From contig PRDV01000017.1 in assembly GCA_003174035.1 (NCBI GenBank), positions 1-29,748 of the forward strand: DNA of 29,748 nucleotides, given 5' to 3'. This DNA is from Candidatus Babelota bacterium (lineage in GTDB: Bacteria; Babelota; Babeliae; Babelales; Babelaceae). The notes beneath the pieces are model-generated. The model did not search any database. It was given only the letters and a program-made list of their open reading frames with translations, and was not told the origin of the DNA. Shown in pieces: positions 17,255-25,741 of the stretch (within the stretch, counting starts at the first letter, position 1; every line of letters starts with the position of its first letter). Position numbers and translations under genes: made by a program.

Positions 17255-18228
17255 CCCTCATAAATACCGTCTTTATAAATACACTCTCGATAGGCATCTA
17301 ATAAGCGTTTGCGAGTGACATTGATATAGTCGATCCAATACTGCATATATAGCCGTTCGGGATTATATTTTTTCGAGGTAAATTCCTTATACGCTTCGTT
17401 TAAAAACTCTTCTGTTACCTGTTCCCAATTATCAATGAAGAGCACCGGCAATCCTTCGTACATATAATCTAGGTACGAATGTTGCACTATAGGAATCGTT
17501 CCCACCAAAAGACTTTCATAGATGCGATAGCAATCTGGTCCAAGTCCTGGGGGAGAAACAATGAATTTATGCAGAGCAGTTTCTCTAATATATTTTTCAA
17601 AGGGACACTGATGACCATTGTTACAAAATTTCTGTTCAAGAAAATAGTCCCGAATGCGCTTTCTATCAGGGTTACGCCAATCCGTGAAATTCATGTACAG
17701 CAACTTTTCTTTTTTAGTGTGACGATACTTAAGAAACTTATTGTGCACATCTTCTCTCTTTTTATAAATATCATGATATTGCACTATTCCAAGCGGTATC
17801 GGAAAAACACGTTCATGTTTTTTCTTGTGCGGGTGAATGGTAAACCATCCAAGAATGCGCGAATCCTCTAGATAATCAAAATAACCTTCCTGAAAGGTGT
17901 CAAGGTATTCTCCATGCGTCATAATAAAATAGGGAACTTTAATTTTGGAATGCATTGTCTTAAAAAAATGATGTGCATCACGCACAAAAACCATATCTCC
18001 TACTCGTACTTTTTTGGGATCAAATGTTGCTGGCCACACATCAGTTGAAGTTGGCCATACCGTGCGTGGATCAAACACAAAATCACACAGCTCTTGAAAT
18101 GCCCAACGTATGACAAAATTAGACGATGTGGTTGGGTAAAAAAGATCATGGTCTAGGCCAGCAAACAAGTGAATGTAAAGTGTTAATATGCATAATAATT
18201 TCTGCAAAATCTTACTGCTCATCGACAT
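17239..18228 (-). CDS. Exostosin-like glycosyltransferase, paralogue B
   Basis: Last of three tandem paralogues on the minus strand, 11 bases after C. Signal peptide: SSKILQKLLCILTLYIHLFA. Conserved blocks: FVIRWAFQELCDFVFDPRT, VGDMVFVRDAHHFFKTMH, FIMTHGEYLDTF, ILGWFTIHPHKKKH and FPIPLGIVQ. The donor-site block reads VSPPGLGPDCYRIYESLLVG: Pro replaces the Arg of SPRG and IYES replaces TWEA, so B is the most divergent at this motif. A Cys-containing loop (EQKFCNNGHQCPFEKYI) precedes it. 329 aa; two in-frame ATGs (18228 and 18222) give nearly the same protein. The 3' end overlaps the third PP-loop gene tail-to-tail. Confidence 0.7.
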   Translation of the reverse strand: MSMSSKILQKLLCILTLYIHLFAGLDHDLFYPTTSSNFVIRWAFQELCDFVFDPRTVWPTSTDVWPATFDPKKVRVGDMVFVRDAHHFFKTMHSKIKVPYFIMTHGEYLDTFQEGYFDYLEDSRILGWFTIHPHKKKHERVFPIPLGIVQYHDIYKKREDVHNKFLKYRHTKKEKLLYMNFTDWRNPDRKRIRDYFLEQKFCNNGHQCPFEKYIRETALHKFIVSPPGLGPDCYRIYESLLVGTIPIVQHSYLDYMYEGLPVLFIDNWEQVTEEFLNEAYKEFTSKKYNPERLYMQYWIDYINVTRKRLLDAYRECIYKDGIYEGYEPL

Positions 18229-18239
18229 TACCCATTCAA

Positions 18240-19301
18240 TTACTTATACGTTGCTAAAAATTGAGACCTAACTGCTTCGATTTTATCGAGCCAATACTCC
18301 ATGTAGATCCGCTTAATATCATATTTACGAGACATGATCTCTGCGTACTTTTTATTAAGATACTCCTCATCTATTTCTTCCCATTCATCGATAATAAGCA
18401 CCGGCAATCCCTCAAATAATGGATCAAGCTGGGATTTGCGAACTATTGGAATGGAACCTACTAAAAGCGCTTCCCAGGTACGATAGCAATCCGGACCCAA
18501 ACCTGCTGGCGAAAGCGTAAATTTGCATTCAGACATCTCTTTTAGATAACTCTCAAAAGGTTGCCGCAATCCACGTTTACAATACTGTCGGTTTATAAAC
18601 ATTTCCCTCACTTTTTTTCGTTCAGGCTTCTGAAAATCAGCAAAATTCATATACAACAACTCTTTTTTCTCACTTGTTCTACGCAATCTCCCAAAAGTTG
18701 CATGGAGTTCCTTAGCTCTTTTATGATTCTCTGGCTGCTGAATTACGCCAAGAGGAATTGGAGTAAATTTAGCGTGCAAAGTTTTACAGGGGTGGATACC
18801 AAACCAACGAATCACTTTAGGATCTTCTAAATAAGCATAGTACTTTTTTTTCATTGATTCTAAGCAATCTCCATGCGTAAGGATCATATAAGGATTTTTA
18901 ATGTAAGGATGCATGGTTTCAAAAAACAGAGGGGCATTCCGCACGAAAATGAGATCTCCCGCTTCTACCAAACTCGGGTCAAAAGTTATGCCACCTTCTT
19001 TTAGCGTCGTCGGCCAGTGCCATTTGTCGGTTAATGGGTCAAATACATGATCACAATATCTCTGAAATTCCCAACGAATTACAAAATGACGTGATGATTC
19101 CCCATAATAGAGCGGATCATCATTGCCTAATACCCCACGATATACAACAGCCTGGTCAGCGTTTGCATTTTCAGACAATAAATCAAAAAGCAACGTATTT
19201 TGACGCACTGGATCTTGCTGTGCTGGATCTGAACTAAGTATATTGGCTCTGCAATATCCGGCCACTAATAAGCATAGCCCTATCACCCCCCCTATCTTCA
19301 T
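18240..19301 (-). CDS. Exostosin-like glycosyltransferase, paralogue C
   Basis: Middle gene of the D-C-B operon; its ATG overlaps the stop of D as ATGA (19301-19298). 353 aa. Signal peptide MKIGGVIGLCLLVAGYCRA, then a roughly 40-residue insertion (rich in D, Q, N) not found in the paralogues, then the shared body: LYYGESSRHFVIRWEFQRYC, DHVFDPLTDKWHWPT, AGDLIFVRNAPLFFETMH, MILTHGDCLE, IRWFGIHP and FTPIPLGVIQ. The donor block is LSPAGLGPDCYRTWEALLVG (Ala for the Arg of SPRG), then SIPIV, and ends LPVLIIDEWEEI. Cell compartment and substrate follow from paralogue A's assignment and are equally uncertain. Confidence 0.71.
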   Translation of the reverse strand: MKIGGVIGLCLLVAGYCRANILSSDPAQQDPVRQNTLLFDLLSENANADQAVVYRGVLGNDDPLYYGESSRHFVIRWEFQRYCDHVFDPLTDKWHWPTTLKEGGITFDPSLVEAGDLIFVRNAPLFFETMHPYIKNPYMILTHGDCLESMKKKYYAYLEDPKVIRWFGIHPCKTLHAKFTPIPLGVIQQPENHKRAKELHATFGRLRRTSEKKELLYMNFADFQKPERKKVREMFINRQYCKRGLRQPFESYLKEMSECKFTLSPAGLGPDCYRTWEALLVGSIPIVRKSQLDPLFEGLPVLIIDEWEEIDEEYLNKKYAEIMSRKYDIKRIYMEYWLDKIEAVRSQFLATYK

Positions 19302-20254
19302 CTATTCCCCTTATACTCTTCTAAAAATGCTTGCCTCACCTCTTCTATCTTTTTCCACCAATATTCCATAAATAACTTCTCGATAGTGAATTTTTTGGAT
19401 GTCATTTCATGCCACTTCCTTTCAAGATACTCTTCGGTAATTTCTTTCCAATCGTGGATGATAAGAATCGGCAAATCCTCATATAAAGGGTCTAAATGCG
19501 ATGTGTGCACTATTGGAATCGACCCTACAAGCATCGCTTCCCAATTTCTATACGAATCAGGGCCATACCCTCGTGGCGAAAGCGTAAATTTAAAATGAGC
19601 CATTTCTTTCATGTAATCAAGAAACGGCAATCGCTTTGCTTTATAGCAAAAAGGCAGCGTATCAAAGAGATCATCCACTTCTGCCCTCTCAGGTTTCTTT
19701 CCCAAAAGATCTCCATAGTTACTGTAAAGAAGATTTTCTTTAGGAATAGCTCTCAGGCGAGCAAAAAGCTGAGTAAGCTCTGCACGGGGTTCATAATATT
19801 TTTTATCCTGATAAATCCCCAGGGGAAGCATGAAAAATTTGGGGTGAGTTCGAGCACTCGCATGCACACTAAACCATGCAATAATTTTTTCATCATCAAG
19901 ATAATCAATACATTCCTCTTTAACAGTATCACGATATTCCCCAGCAGTTACCATAATATAGGGGTGCTTAATTTTATGATGAAGCTTTTTATGGAACAGC
20001 GCCACATCGCGGACGAAAATAATATCTCCTGGTCGTACATCAGCAGGATTGAGCGTTACCCCATCATGCTTTGATGGCCACAAAAATTTGTTCGTACGTG
20101 GATCAAATACATGATGACAGATTTTTTGAAAACCCCAGCGATTTACATAATTTTCTGAGTAAATTCCATAAAAGATATGTGAATTTTCATTATAATGGGC
20201 GTGAGCATAAAAACCCATTAAAAGAATAAATGCAAGTAATGTTGCGAGCTTCAC
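19298..20254 (-). CDS. Exostosin-like glycosyltransferase, paralogue D
   Basis: First gene of the D-C-B operon, 318 aa. Signal peptide MKLATLLAFILLMGFYAHA. Body: FYGIYSENYVNRWGFQKICH, HVFDPRTNKFLWPS, PGDIIFVRDVALFHKKLH, IMVTAGEYRDT, IIAWFSVHA, FMLPLGIYQ and LSPRGYGPDSYRNWEAMLVG, then SIPIV. It forms a subgroup with paralogue F: both have TAG (A104 here) where A, B, C and E have THG, both have VHA instead of IHP, and both end in EYWWKKIE. If the His is catalytic or binds the donor, D and F may have a different activity. Start ATG 20254 follows a GGGGG-containing leader. Confidence 0.72.
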   Translation of the reverse strand: MKLATLLAFILLMGFYAHAHYNENSHIFYGIYSENYVNRWGFQKICHHVFDPRTNKFLWPSKHDGVTLNPADVRPGDIIFVRDVALFHKKLHHKIKHPYIMVTAGEYRDTVKEECIDYLDDEKIIAWFSVHASARTHPKFFMLPLGIYQDKKYYEPRAELTQLFARLRAIPKENLLYSNYGDLLGKKPERAEVDDLFDTLPFCYKAKRLPFLDYMKEMAHFKFTLSPRGYGPDSYRNWEAMLVGSIPIVHTSHLDPLYEDLPILIIHDWKEITEEYLERKWHEMTSKKFTIEKLFMEYWWKKIEEVRQAFLEEYKGNR

Positions 20255-20328
20255 TGTTTCCCCCCTATCCGTTCTCCCTAACTGCTAACAGTATGCCCAA
20301 TTTTCCAGAAAGCACTCAAGAGTTTGTG

Positions 20329-20357
20329 TTGACAAATCTAACTGTGCTTCTCTAAGC
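20329..20357 (+). promoter_or_regulatory. Candidate promoter for paralogue E
   Basis: Perfect TTGACA at 20329-20334, followed after 16-17 bases by a weaker -10 (TCTAAG at 20351-20356 or CTAAGC at 20352-20357). It is 48 bases before the ATG at 20382, with the GGGGAG Shine-Dalgarno at 20371-20376. Confidence 0.38.
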
Positions 20358-20381
20358 TGAAAAACAAAAAGGGGAGTGCTC

Positions 20382-21455
20382 ATGTCTTCTAGGAAATTGT
20401 ACAATAACGCGGTCTCTCTTATATTGATCGTTTCATTGAACGTGCAATATAATACATGTGCGGGTAAGAATATATTTGATGAGCCTCAAGCTTCATGTAA
20501 TTTTATTATACGGTGGGCATTTGCAAAATTATGTAATCATTTCTATGACCCGAACACCGTGCCCTGTTCCTGGCCTACAAAGCCTCAAGGTATAAGCTTT
20601 CATCCCTCTGATATTAACGAAACCGATGTCATTTTTGTCCGGAATACTAAACGCTTTTTTAGTGAAATGCATCCCCATATTAACCACCCTTACATTATAC
20701 TAACTCATGGTGATTATCGCGATACCTGCGATGAGAATTTTTTCCATTACCTTGATGATCCAAAAATAATTGCCTGGTTGAGCATACATCCCTTTAAAAA
20801 GGCTCATAAAAAATTCGTACCTCTTCCTCTTGGCATTAGGCAAGAACACGCCTATTTTGAAAACAAAGAGATTTATAACGAGTTTTTCAAAAATTTACGA
20901 GAGCAAGCATCTAAGGATAAACTTCTTTGTTTAAATTTTGACCCAGAAAAAAATCAACTACGAGAGGCAATAATCGAAAAATTTTCAAGTAAGCCTTGGT
21001 GTTGCAGGCAAGAGAAACTACCATTTATTCAATACATGAAAGAAATGTCCACCTATAAATTTGTATTTTCACCACGAGGCTGGGGCCCAGACTCCTATCG
21101 GACTTGGGAAGCTCTTCTCGTAGGAACCATCCCTATCGTAAAAAGAGGCGAATTTGAAATTATTGACATTGTAAAGGGAATAATACCAGAATCTCTGGAC
21201 CAATCAGTTGACTCTCAGTTAGACACCCTCTATGCCAATCTTCCAGTACTCCTGATTGACGATTGGGCAAACATCACTGAAGAATTCCTCAAGCAGAAAT
21301 ATATTGAGATGACCAAAAAAAATTATGATTTAGCATCGCTCTACATGGAATACTGGGTCAGCAAAATAGATGCTATAAAAGAACATCATTATCAAGATAA
21401 AATCGATAAAATGAGTATCTTTAGCCAGCTGCGCAAAGAACATTCTGAGGAATAA
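20382..21455 (+). CDS. Exostosin-like glycosyltransferase, paralogue E
   Basis: Divergent from D. I start at ATG 20382 (GGGGAG at 20371-20376, 5 bases upstream) rather than the in-frame GTG at 20376; this gives 357 aa. Signal region: YNNAVSLILIVSLNVQYNTCA. Body: FIIRWAFAKLCNHFYDPNT, CSWPTKPQGISFHP, ETDVIFVRNTKRFFSEMH, IILTHGDYRDT, IIAWLSIHPFKKAH, VPLPLGIRQ and FSPRGWGPDSYRTWEALLVG, then TIPIVKRGEFE. Like A, it carries an insertion after KRGEF (IIDIVKGIIPESLDQSVDSQ), so A and E form a subgroup. The C-terminus is longer and charged, and the last 35 bases overlap the convergent DUF11-like gene. Confidence 0.72.
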   Translation: MSSRKLYNNAVSLILIVSLNVQYNTCAGKNIFDEPQASCNFIIRWAFAKLCNHFYDPNTVPCSWPTKPQGISFHPSDINETDVIFVRNTKRFFSEMHPHINHPYIILTHGDYRDTCDENFFHYLDDPKIIAWLSIHPFKKAHKKFVPLPLGIRQEHAYFENKEIYNEFFKNLREQASKDKLLCLNFDPEKNQLREAIIEKFSSKPWCCRQEKLPFIQYMKEMSTYKFVFSPRGWGPDSYRTWEALLVGTIPIVKRGEFEIIDIVKGIIPESLDQSVDSQLDTLYANLPVLLIDDWANITEEFLKQKYIEMTKKNYDLASLYMEYWVSKIDAIKEHHYQDKIDKMSIFSQLRKEHSEE

Positions 21456-21894
21456 CACTCAGAACTTTCTTTTTTGAAAACTCCTTCTCTTCACCATTTT
21501 CAGCAACGATAAAAGTGAAATAGAAAGGGATCTCTGCTTTTTCGCCTTCGGATACATGTAATTCAGGATCAACTTTAAATGTTACCGCTATGCGCATGGT
21601 ATTCCCTGCTGAAAAATCATAGATTTCTCCATAGATGCGTTTAAAATCTTTAGCGTAGCTGATCGGCAAACTGTTTTTAGCTTCTTTGGCAGATACGAAC
21701 GTTAAGCCCCTTGGTACATAACAATAAAAACAAAGCATTTCAGTGCAGCATGCGCCAGGATTTGAAACATTAACCACATATTCGATTTCATCTTGAAGCT
21801 TTGCTTGCTGTGGTCCATTAACCCTGACAGCCACTTCAGCATATAGTCCTGTAGGTATAACCATAAAATTCATCAAAAGCATTATCTGTTTCAT
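21421..21894 (-). CDS. Small secreted DUF11-like/beta-sandwich protein (copy 1)
   Basis: A 157-aa protein with a signal peptide (MKQIMLLMNFMVIPTGLYA). It is followed by VAVRVNGPQQAKLQDEIEYV, NVSNPG and later AGNTMRIAVTFKVDPE and IPFYFTFIVAENGEEK. The pattern resembles one DUF11-type Ig-like repeat, where the phrase 'xxGDxxxYxIxVxNxG' is typical of surface and cell-wall proteins. Cysteines (ACCTEMLCFYCYVP) could form disulfides outside the cytoplasm. No enzyme motif is seen. The function is unknown; an envelope or adhesion role is a guess. Start supported by GGGGGA just upstream. It overlaps paralogue E convergently by 35 bases. Confidence 0.65.
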   Translation of the reverse strand: MKQIMLLMNFMVIPTGLYAEVAVRVNGPQQAKLQDEIEYVVNVSNPGACCTEMLCFYCYVPRGLTFVSAKEAKNSLPISYAKDFKRIYGEIYDFSAGNTMRIAVTFKVDPELHVSEGEKAEIPFYFTFIVAENGEEKEFSKKKVLSVIPQNVLCAAG

Positions 21895-22039
21895 ACATCC
21901 CCCTTTAAGATATCTGTTCCCTGATTTTTAGCATAAGAAAAAGGACCCTCAAAAAACAAGAAAATGATTGCATCTAATGACTCTATTGTAGTACCTTCCT
22001 GAAAGAATCGCCTAAACTTTTTTGATAAAAGGATACCGA

Positions 22040-23158
22040 ATGAATGTCAAATTATTTTGTAAACAAGTATTTCTACTATGTATAATGATTATTCCCACTG
22101 GGTGCTTTTCAAGCTCAGTTACCTATAACTTCAGCGGTGGTCGCTTTGGTGATAATCTTGTAGCCTACTGCCATGCGCGATGGCTTTCTTATAAGTTTGG
22201 CTTAAATTTCCTCTATCGTCCTTTTGAATATTCAGATCAATTGAAAATGCATACGATACATAAACCATTTGATCTTGATCATCAAACCCAATTTAAAAAG
22301 GTTGTAGAATTTCCGGAAGAAAGTGGGCATCAATCGTATCTTACATTTGATCAAACTGAAGAGATACTCTATGTTATTCCTTATTTTCCTGAATGCAAAG
22401 ATGATATTAAACGGCGCAATTTCTTCCATTTTGATATCGATTGGCGTGATCAAGGATTTAACCAACTTATCAAACAAGAAATTGCTAGCATAAATCCTAT
22501 CAGCCTCGTCGATCTTCCCAAAGATCGTATTGCTCTTGCGGTCCATGTTCGCACAGGCGCAGGCTGGGATAGGGTTATCCAAATCCGATCTCAGGCAGAT
22601 GAAGTTAATAATGCTGCCATGGAAGATGAATTAAAAAAATTGATTGAAATCAAACGCACCTCTCGGGGAACTGACCAAGCTGCTAATGTATCCACTTCCA
22701 AGTTTGCTGATAAAAAACATCCGCTTAAATTTCCGCCAGATAGTTTTTATATCGAACAAATAAAGAAAACTTCAGAACTTCTAAGCGATTTGCCACTCTA
22801 CGTGCACATATTCACTGATAGTTCTAATCCCGAAGAGTTAATGAACTACTACAAAGCGGCAGTTAACAAACCTAACATCACCTATGGATGCCGCAAAGAA
22901 GGAAATAGACATGATCAAAACGTGCTAGACGATTTTTTTAATTTATTACGCTTTGACGGCATTATTAGAGGGGAATCAAACCTTGCAATTATGGCTTCAA
23001 GAATAGCTCACTATAAAATTGATATTTTTCCCACAGATTATCTGTGGCATCGAAACAGACTGGCCATTACCGATGTACAAACCACTATCCAGGAGTGCAT
23101 CGAATTGTACCACAAGAACCCGGGAACAAGTATTTTTGAGTGTACAAGAAGTAACTAA
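22040..23158 (+). CDS. Exported fucosyltransferase-like (GT11/GT23-type) glycosyltransferase
   Basis: A 372-aa protein with a signal segment (MNVKLFCKQVFLLCIMIIPTG; a Cys at 22 could allow lipidation but the lipobox is poor). FSGGRFGDNLVAYCHARWLS (about 31-50) resembles the GGLGNQ-type opening of alpha-1,2-fucosyltransferases, and ALAVHVRTGAGWD (about 165-177) carries the HxRxG motif shared by alpha-1,2- and alpha-1,6-fucosyltransferases, which contacts GDP. Later: VHIFTDSSNPEEL and RFDGIIRGESNLAIMASRIA, the S-N-L-A segment typical of this superfamily. The exact linkage cannot be read. A TTG at 22022 is in frame, but ATG 22040 has AAAAGGA about 6 bases upstream. It is preceded and followed by minus-strand genes. 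Confidence 0.72.
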   Translation: MNVKLFCKQVFLLCIMIIPTGCFSSSVTYNFSGGRFGDNLVAYCHARWLSYKFGLNFLYRPFEYSDQLKMHTIHKPFDLDHQTQFKKVVEFPEESGHQSYLTFDQTEEILYVIPYFPECKDDIKRRNFFHFDIDWRDQGFNQLIKQEIASINPISLVDLPKDRIALAVHVRTGAGWDRVIQIRSQADEVNNAAMEDELKKLIEIKRTSRGTDQAANVSTSKFADKKHPLKFPPDSFYIEQIKKTSELLSDLPLYVHIFTDSSNPEELMNYYKAAVNKPNITYGCRKEGNRHDQNVLDDFFNLLRFDGIIRGESNLAIMASRIAHYKIDIFPTDYLWHRNRLAITDVQTTIQECIELYHKNPGTSIFECTRSN

Positions 23159-23165
23159 CGTTGAT

Positions 23166-23200
23166 AATCCCCGGATTTTAAGCATTTTAAGCCGGGGATT
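23166..23200 (+). terminator. Hairpin between convergent genes
   Basis: Perfect 9-bp inverted repeat AATCCCCGG (23166-23174) / CCGGGGATT (23192-23200), 8 bases after the fucosyltransferase-like stop and 27 bases before the end of the convergent GNAT gene. No T-tract directly follows, so it is a weak intrinsic terminator or a barrier hairpin. Confidence 0.5.
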
Positions 23201-23226
23201 ACCGTTTCATCGAAAATAAATAATAA

Positions 23227-23811
23227 TTATTCTAACACTTTGACCATGATGTATCTTTTACCATTCCATGGCCTAAATCCTTCACTAGCATATAAATTGC
23301 GAGCAACCTCAAAGTTCCCTCCCCAAACGTTCAACATCACGGTTGAGATCCCATATGACTTAAAAATCTGGTATGCTTCATGCAATAGTTTCTTACCATA
23401 CCCCTGTCGATAAAATCTCGGCTCAATTTTTAGCAATTGAATGAAACCATAAGGTTCTTTCCCTGAGGACCATGCTGACTTCTCTAACACAAAAATCTTA
23501 ATCTGCCCTATCAGAACGTTGTCTTTGTTTGAAAGCAAAATTTTTAACATTTTCCCATGCTCGGTGAAATAGGCCTTGTCTTTGGGAAGATAAATTGTTT
23601 GAGGTACATCTATGGTGCAGATAAGCCTATTTCCATTTTCAACTTCACGTATTTTTGCTTCATTAGGATTATACATAGCTGTTACATCACGATCACCCTG
23701 CTCCAATTTACTCAATTCCAAAGCATTCACGTTAGGTAATGCTATACAAAAGGTATTATACATAATCAGACTAATCACAATAAACAGAGATGATCTTTGC
23801 ACAATATTCAT
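23227..23811 (-). CDS. Exported GNAT-family N-acetyltransferase
   Basis: Transfers an acyl group from acyl-CoA, probably to an amine on a sugar or protein. A 194-aa protein with a signal segment (MNIVQRSSLFIVISLIMYNT) and a GNAT fold in the second half: IGQIKIFVLEKS (strand), GFIQLLKIEPRFYRQGYGKK with the acetyl-CoA loop RQGYGK at 135-140, LLHEAYQIFKSYGI, TVMLNVWGGNFEVARNLYAS and EGFRPWNGKRYIMVK (motif B). All expected elements are present, so the domain looks intact. AAAGGAA lies about 9 bases before the ATG. Acetyl-CoA is not normally available outside the cytoplasm, so the signal peptide is notable. Confidence 0.82.
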   Translation of the reverse strand: MNIVQRSSLFIVISLIMYNTFCIALPNVNALELSKLEQGDRDVTAMYNPNEAKIREVENGNRLICTIDVPQTIYLPKDKAYFTEHGKMLKILLSNKDNVLIGQIKIFVLEKSAWSSGKEPYGFIQLLKIEPRFYRQGYGKKLLHEAYQIFKSYGISTVMLNVWGGNFEVARNLYASEGFRPWNGKRYIMVKVLE

Positions 23812-23969
23812 ACAGAGAATTCCTTTTCTGTTAAAAATTAAGTTTTTATTTTTATAATATCATAGATCACAAACAAGCAACAAGAATAGCTTTAAAAAAA
23901 ACAAAAGCCCTTGTTTGATATTCTACCGTTTGAGATTAAGCTTACCACGTGCTGAAATAGCCCTCACCA

Positions 23970-24006
23970 ACAAGCGTACGGCCCTTAAACAGGACCGTGC
24001 GCTTGT
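23970..24006. repeat. Long imperfect hairpin in the 244-bp GNAT/LicD gap
   Basis: ACAAGCGTACGGCCC (23970-23984) pairs with GGACCGTGCGCTTGT (23992-24006): 15 positions with two G:U-type mismatches and a 7-base loop. It is 50 bases downstream of the LicD-like stop on the minus strand. There is no run of T after it on either strand, so it could be a terminator, an RNA-processing stem or a small repeat element. Confidence 0.6.
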
Positions 24007-24055
24007 TAAAAATATCACGTTATTTTCTTTCTCAGATAGGGCTGAGCACAAGATA

Positions 24056-24841
24056 TTATTTCTTTGCTAGTAACTTGGAAACACTATCAGCAAGCGGACC
24101 AAATGGTTTTGCTGGCTGCCGCTCCTTATCAGATAATTGTATTCGTACCTTCTTTTTTCCCCATTGATACTTGCTATCGAGATAAAAGACATAAGCTATA
24201 TCAAACCAATCCTTTCCATAAAATTCAGCCAAAAATAAGTATGGATTATTTGGTCCTTTTACCTCCAGGGCTCCGAATGTATAATTTTTTAAAGGATATA
24301 ATTCATCCTCCGTAATGTACCATGTTTCTCCCGCCCTCTTAAACTCATTTTGCGCCTTCACGTCAGCATAAATCAATTTATTGCCCCTTTTTGTAGTAAA
24401 GAGAATATCAAGAATCGGAGCATGACCGTAATTTCTGTTATATTTGCTTTCATTTGGTTTTATGGTATAAAAATTTACTTCTTCCTTATATAAGCTATAT
24501 CCCAATTTTTCGAAATGCGCTTTCAAAGAATACACTAAATCTTTCTGAGTTTCTGGTACACAAATGTCAATATCAATGTCCCAAGGAATTATTCCCTTAT
24601 GCCTCACTGCCCCTAACAATGTACCGCTTTCAATAAAGTAATCTATATTAAACGCTGAAAATAGTTCATGAGTGTCTTTCAACATTTGATACAAAGTAAG
24701 AATGAATTTTTCATCTGTCAATTTAACTAGAGTACCATTAACATCCATTATGTTTTTTTCATAACTTGGTTGTGTGGCAAAACCGAGTGACGAATTTAAA
24801 CTACAAAATAAGAGTAAAAAATAGGTGTTTTTTGTCTTCAT
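24056..24841 (-). CDS. Exported LicD-family phosphotransferase/nucleotidyltransferase-fold protein
   Basis: LicD proteins attach phosphocholine or similar phospho-groups to surface glycans. Seen: signal peptide MKTKNTYFLLLFCSLNSSLGFA; FNIDYFIESGTLLGAVRHKG (GTLLGAVR at 73-80); IPWDIDIDICVP (85-96), the metal-binding Asp motif of this nucleotidyltransferase fold; and NYGHAPILDILF. A late GKDWFDIAYVFY segment fits the C-terminal part of LicD-type domains. Length 261 aa. Start supported by AAAGGAA before the ATG. The transferred group is not certain, since related fungal and animal members (fukutin) transfer ribitol phosphate. The gene sits 126 bases downstream of the FkbM gene on the same strand. 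Confidence 0.84.
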   Translation of the reverse strand: MKTKNTYFLLLFCSLNSSLGFATQPSYEKNIMDVNGTLVKLTDEKFILTLYQMLKDTHELFSAFNIDYFIESGTLLGAVRHKGIIPWDIDIDICVPETQKDLVYSLKAHFEKLGYSLYKEEVNFYTIKPNESKYNRNYGHAPILDILFTTKRGNKLIYADVKAQNEFKRAGETWYITEDELYPLKNYTFGALEVKGPNNPYLFLAEFYGKDWFDIAYVFYLDSKYQWGKKKVRIQLSDKERQPAKPFGPLADSVSKLLAKK

Positions 24842-24967
24842 AAGATTCCTTTCATTTTACGTAAGCAAAGTCCCACAACTCAATTGCTATGATAATTTTA
24901 GCTTGCTCAAGACCTGCTCATCAACAATTCCTGTAACAAGCACAAATCCTCACCAACATCACTGTGG

Positions 24968-25741
24968 TTAACCCATACATTTTTTATTGGCGAAGAGCAC
25001 ATTCCCGTACCATCGTCCTTTTTTGGTACTTGAACGCGATAGAGCCTGTGTTTCATCAAAATCTAAAGCTATAGGTTCAAAACCGTTAAGTGCCATCCAA
25101 TTTTTAACATCGCGGTAGAGGGCTTGCCCTTCATAGGCCTCCACAAATTCCACTTCCATATAGACAAGCTTTACCGAAGGCAAAATGGTAGTGGCATGTT
25201 GAAGAGCTGCCAGCTCGTGACCTTGCATATCAAGCCACATAAGATCTATTTTCGAAATCATCTTTTCTTTGACCCATAAATCAATCGTGGTTGTAGTAAC
25301 GGCAATCTGCGTAGGAAACACCACCGACTTGCTAAAATTTAAATGCTCCTTTGGTGACAATAGAGAACCTGATGCACTAGGCTTTCCCGGCTTAGTTGTA
25401 CGTTCTGACACAAAAAAAGTGGCGGTTCCTTGTCTATCTGAGAGAGCTAAAGGATAGGTTATAATGTTTTTGAACGAAGAAGTATTTTTTACTAAATTGG
25501 CGTAATGCTCTGGCACTGGCTCAAAAGTATGAATTTCAGAATCTGGCCACAATTTAGCCATTTGCTTAGCGGTATTTCCCGTAAGCGCACCCGCTTCAAG
25601 AATTACGGGATTTGTAGGTAGTAAATTCTTTAACAGAGAAAACACCCCGGCCGTGTCGCGGGAAATTTGTATCATTGGCCAAACGTTCCCCGATACCATC
25701 GTTAAAAAGGCTATAGTTAAGATATTCTGTCTTATCATCAT
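24968..25741 (-). CDS. Exported FkbM-family methyltransferase
   Basis: SAM-dependent O-methyltransferase of the FkbM type, common in glycan and polyketide clusters. Seen: signal peptide MIRQNILTIAFLTMVSGNVW; motif I VILEAGALTGNTAKQMA (about 46-62); HTFEPVPEHYANL (71-83), the acidic motif II; YPLALSDRQGTATFF, typical of FkbM; and IDLMWLDMQGHELAAL (about 165-180), the FkbM signature IDxxKxDxEGxE with Trp/Leu/Met variations. Length 257 aa. AAGGA is 5 bases upstream of ATG 25741, with a second ATG next to it. It probably methylates a sugar hydroxyl in the same glycan as the neighbouring enzymes; this is inferred from context. Confidence 0.88.
   Translation of the reverse strand: MMIRQNILTIAFLTMVSGNVWPMIQISRDTAGVFSLLKNLLPTNPVILEAGALTGNTAKQMAKLWPDSEIHTFEPVPEHYANLVKNTSSFKNIITYPLALSDRQGTATFFVSERTTKPGKPSASGSLLSPKEHLNFSKSVVFPTQIAVTTTTIDLWVKEKMISKIDLMWLDMQGHELAALQHATTILPSVKLVYMEVEFVEAYEGQALYRDVKNWMALNGFEPIALDFDETQALSRSSTKKGRWYGNVLFANKKCMG

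Noticed and set aside
19496..20074. Plus-strand frame of 192 codons
   Set aside because: Antisense to paralogue D; product is low-complexity (I, S, F, K-rich) with no motif, ribosome binding site or signal peptide.
23036..23052. Short palindrome CCACAGAT/ATCTGTGG
   Set aside because: Inside the fucosyltransferase-like coding region and explained by codon content; no T-tract.
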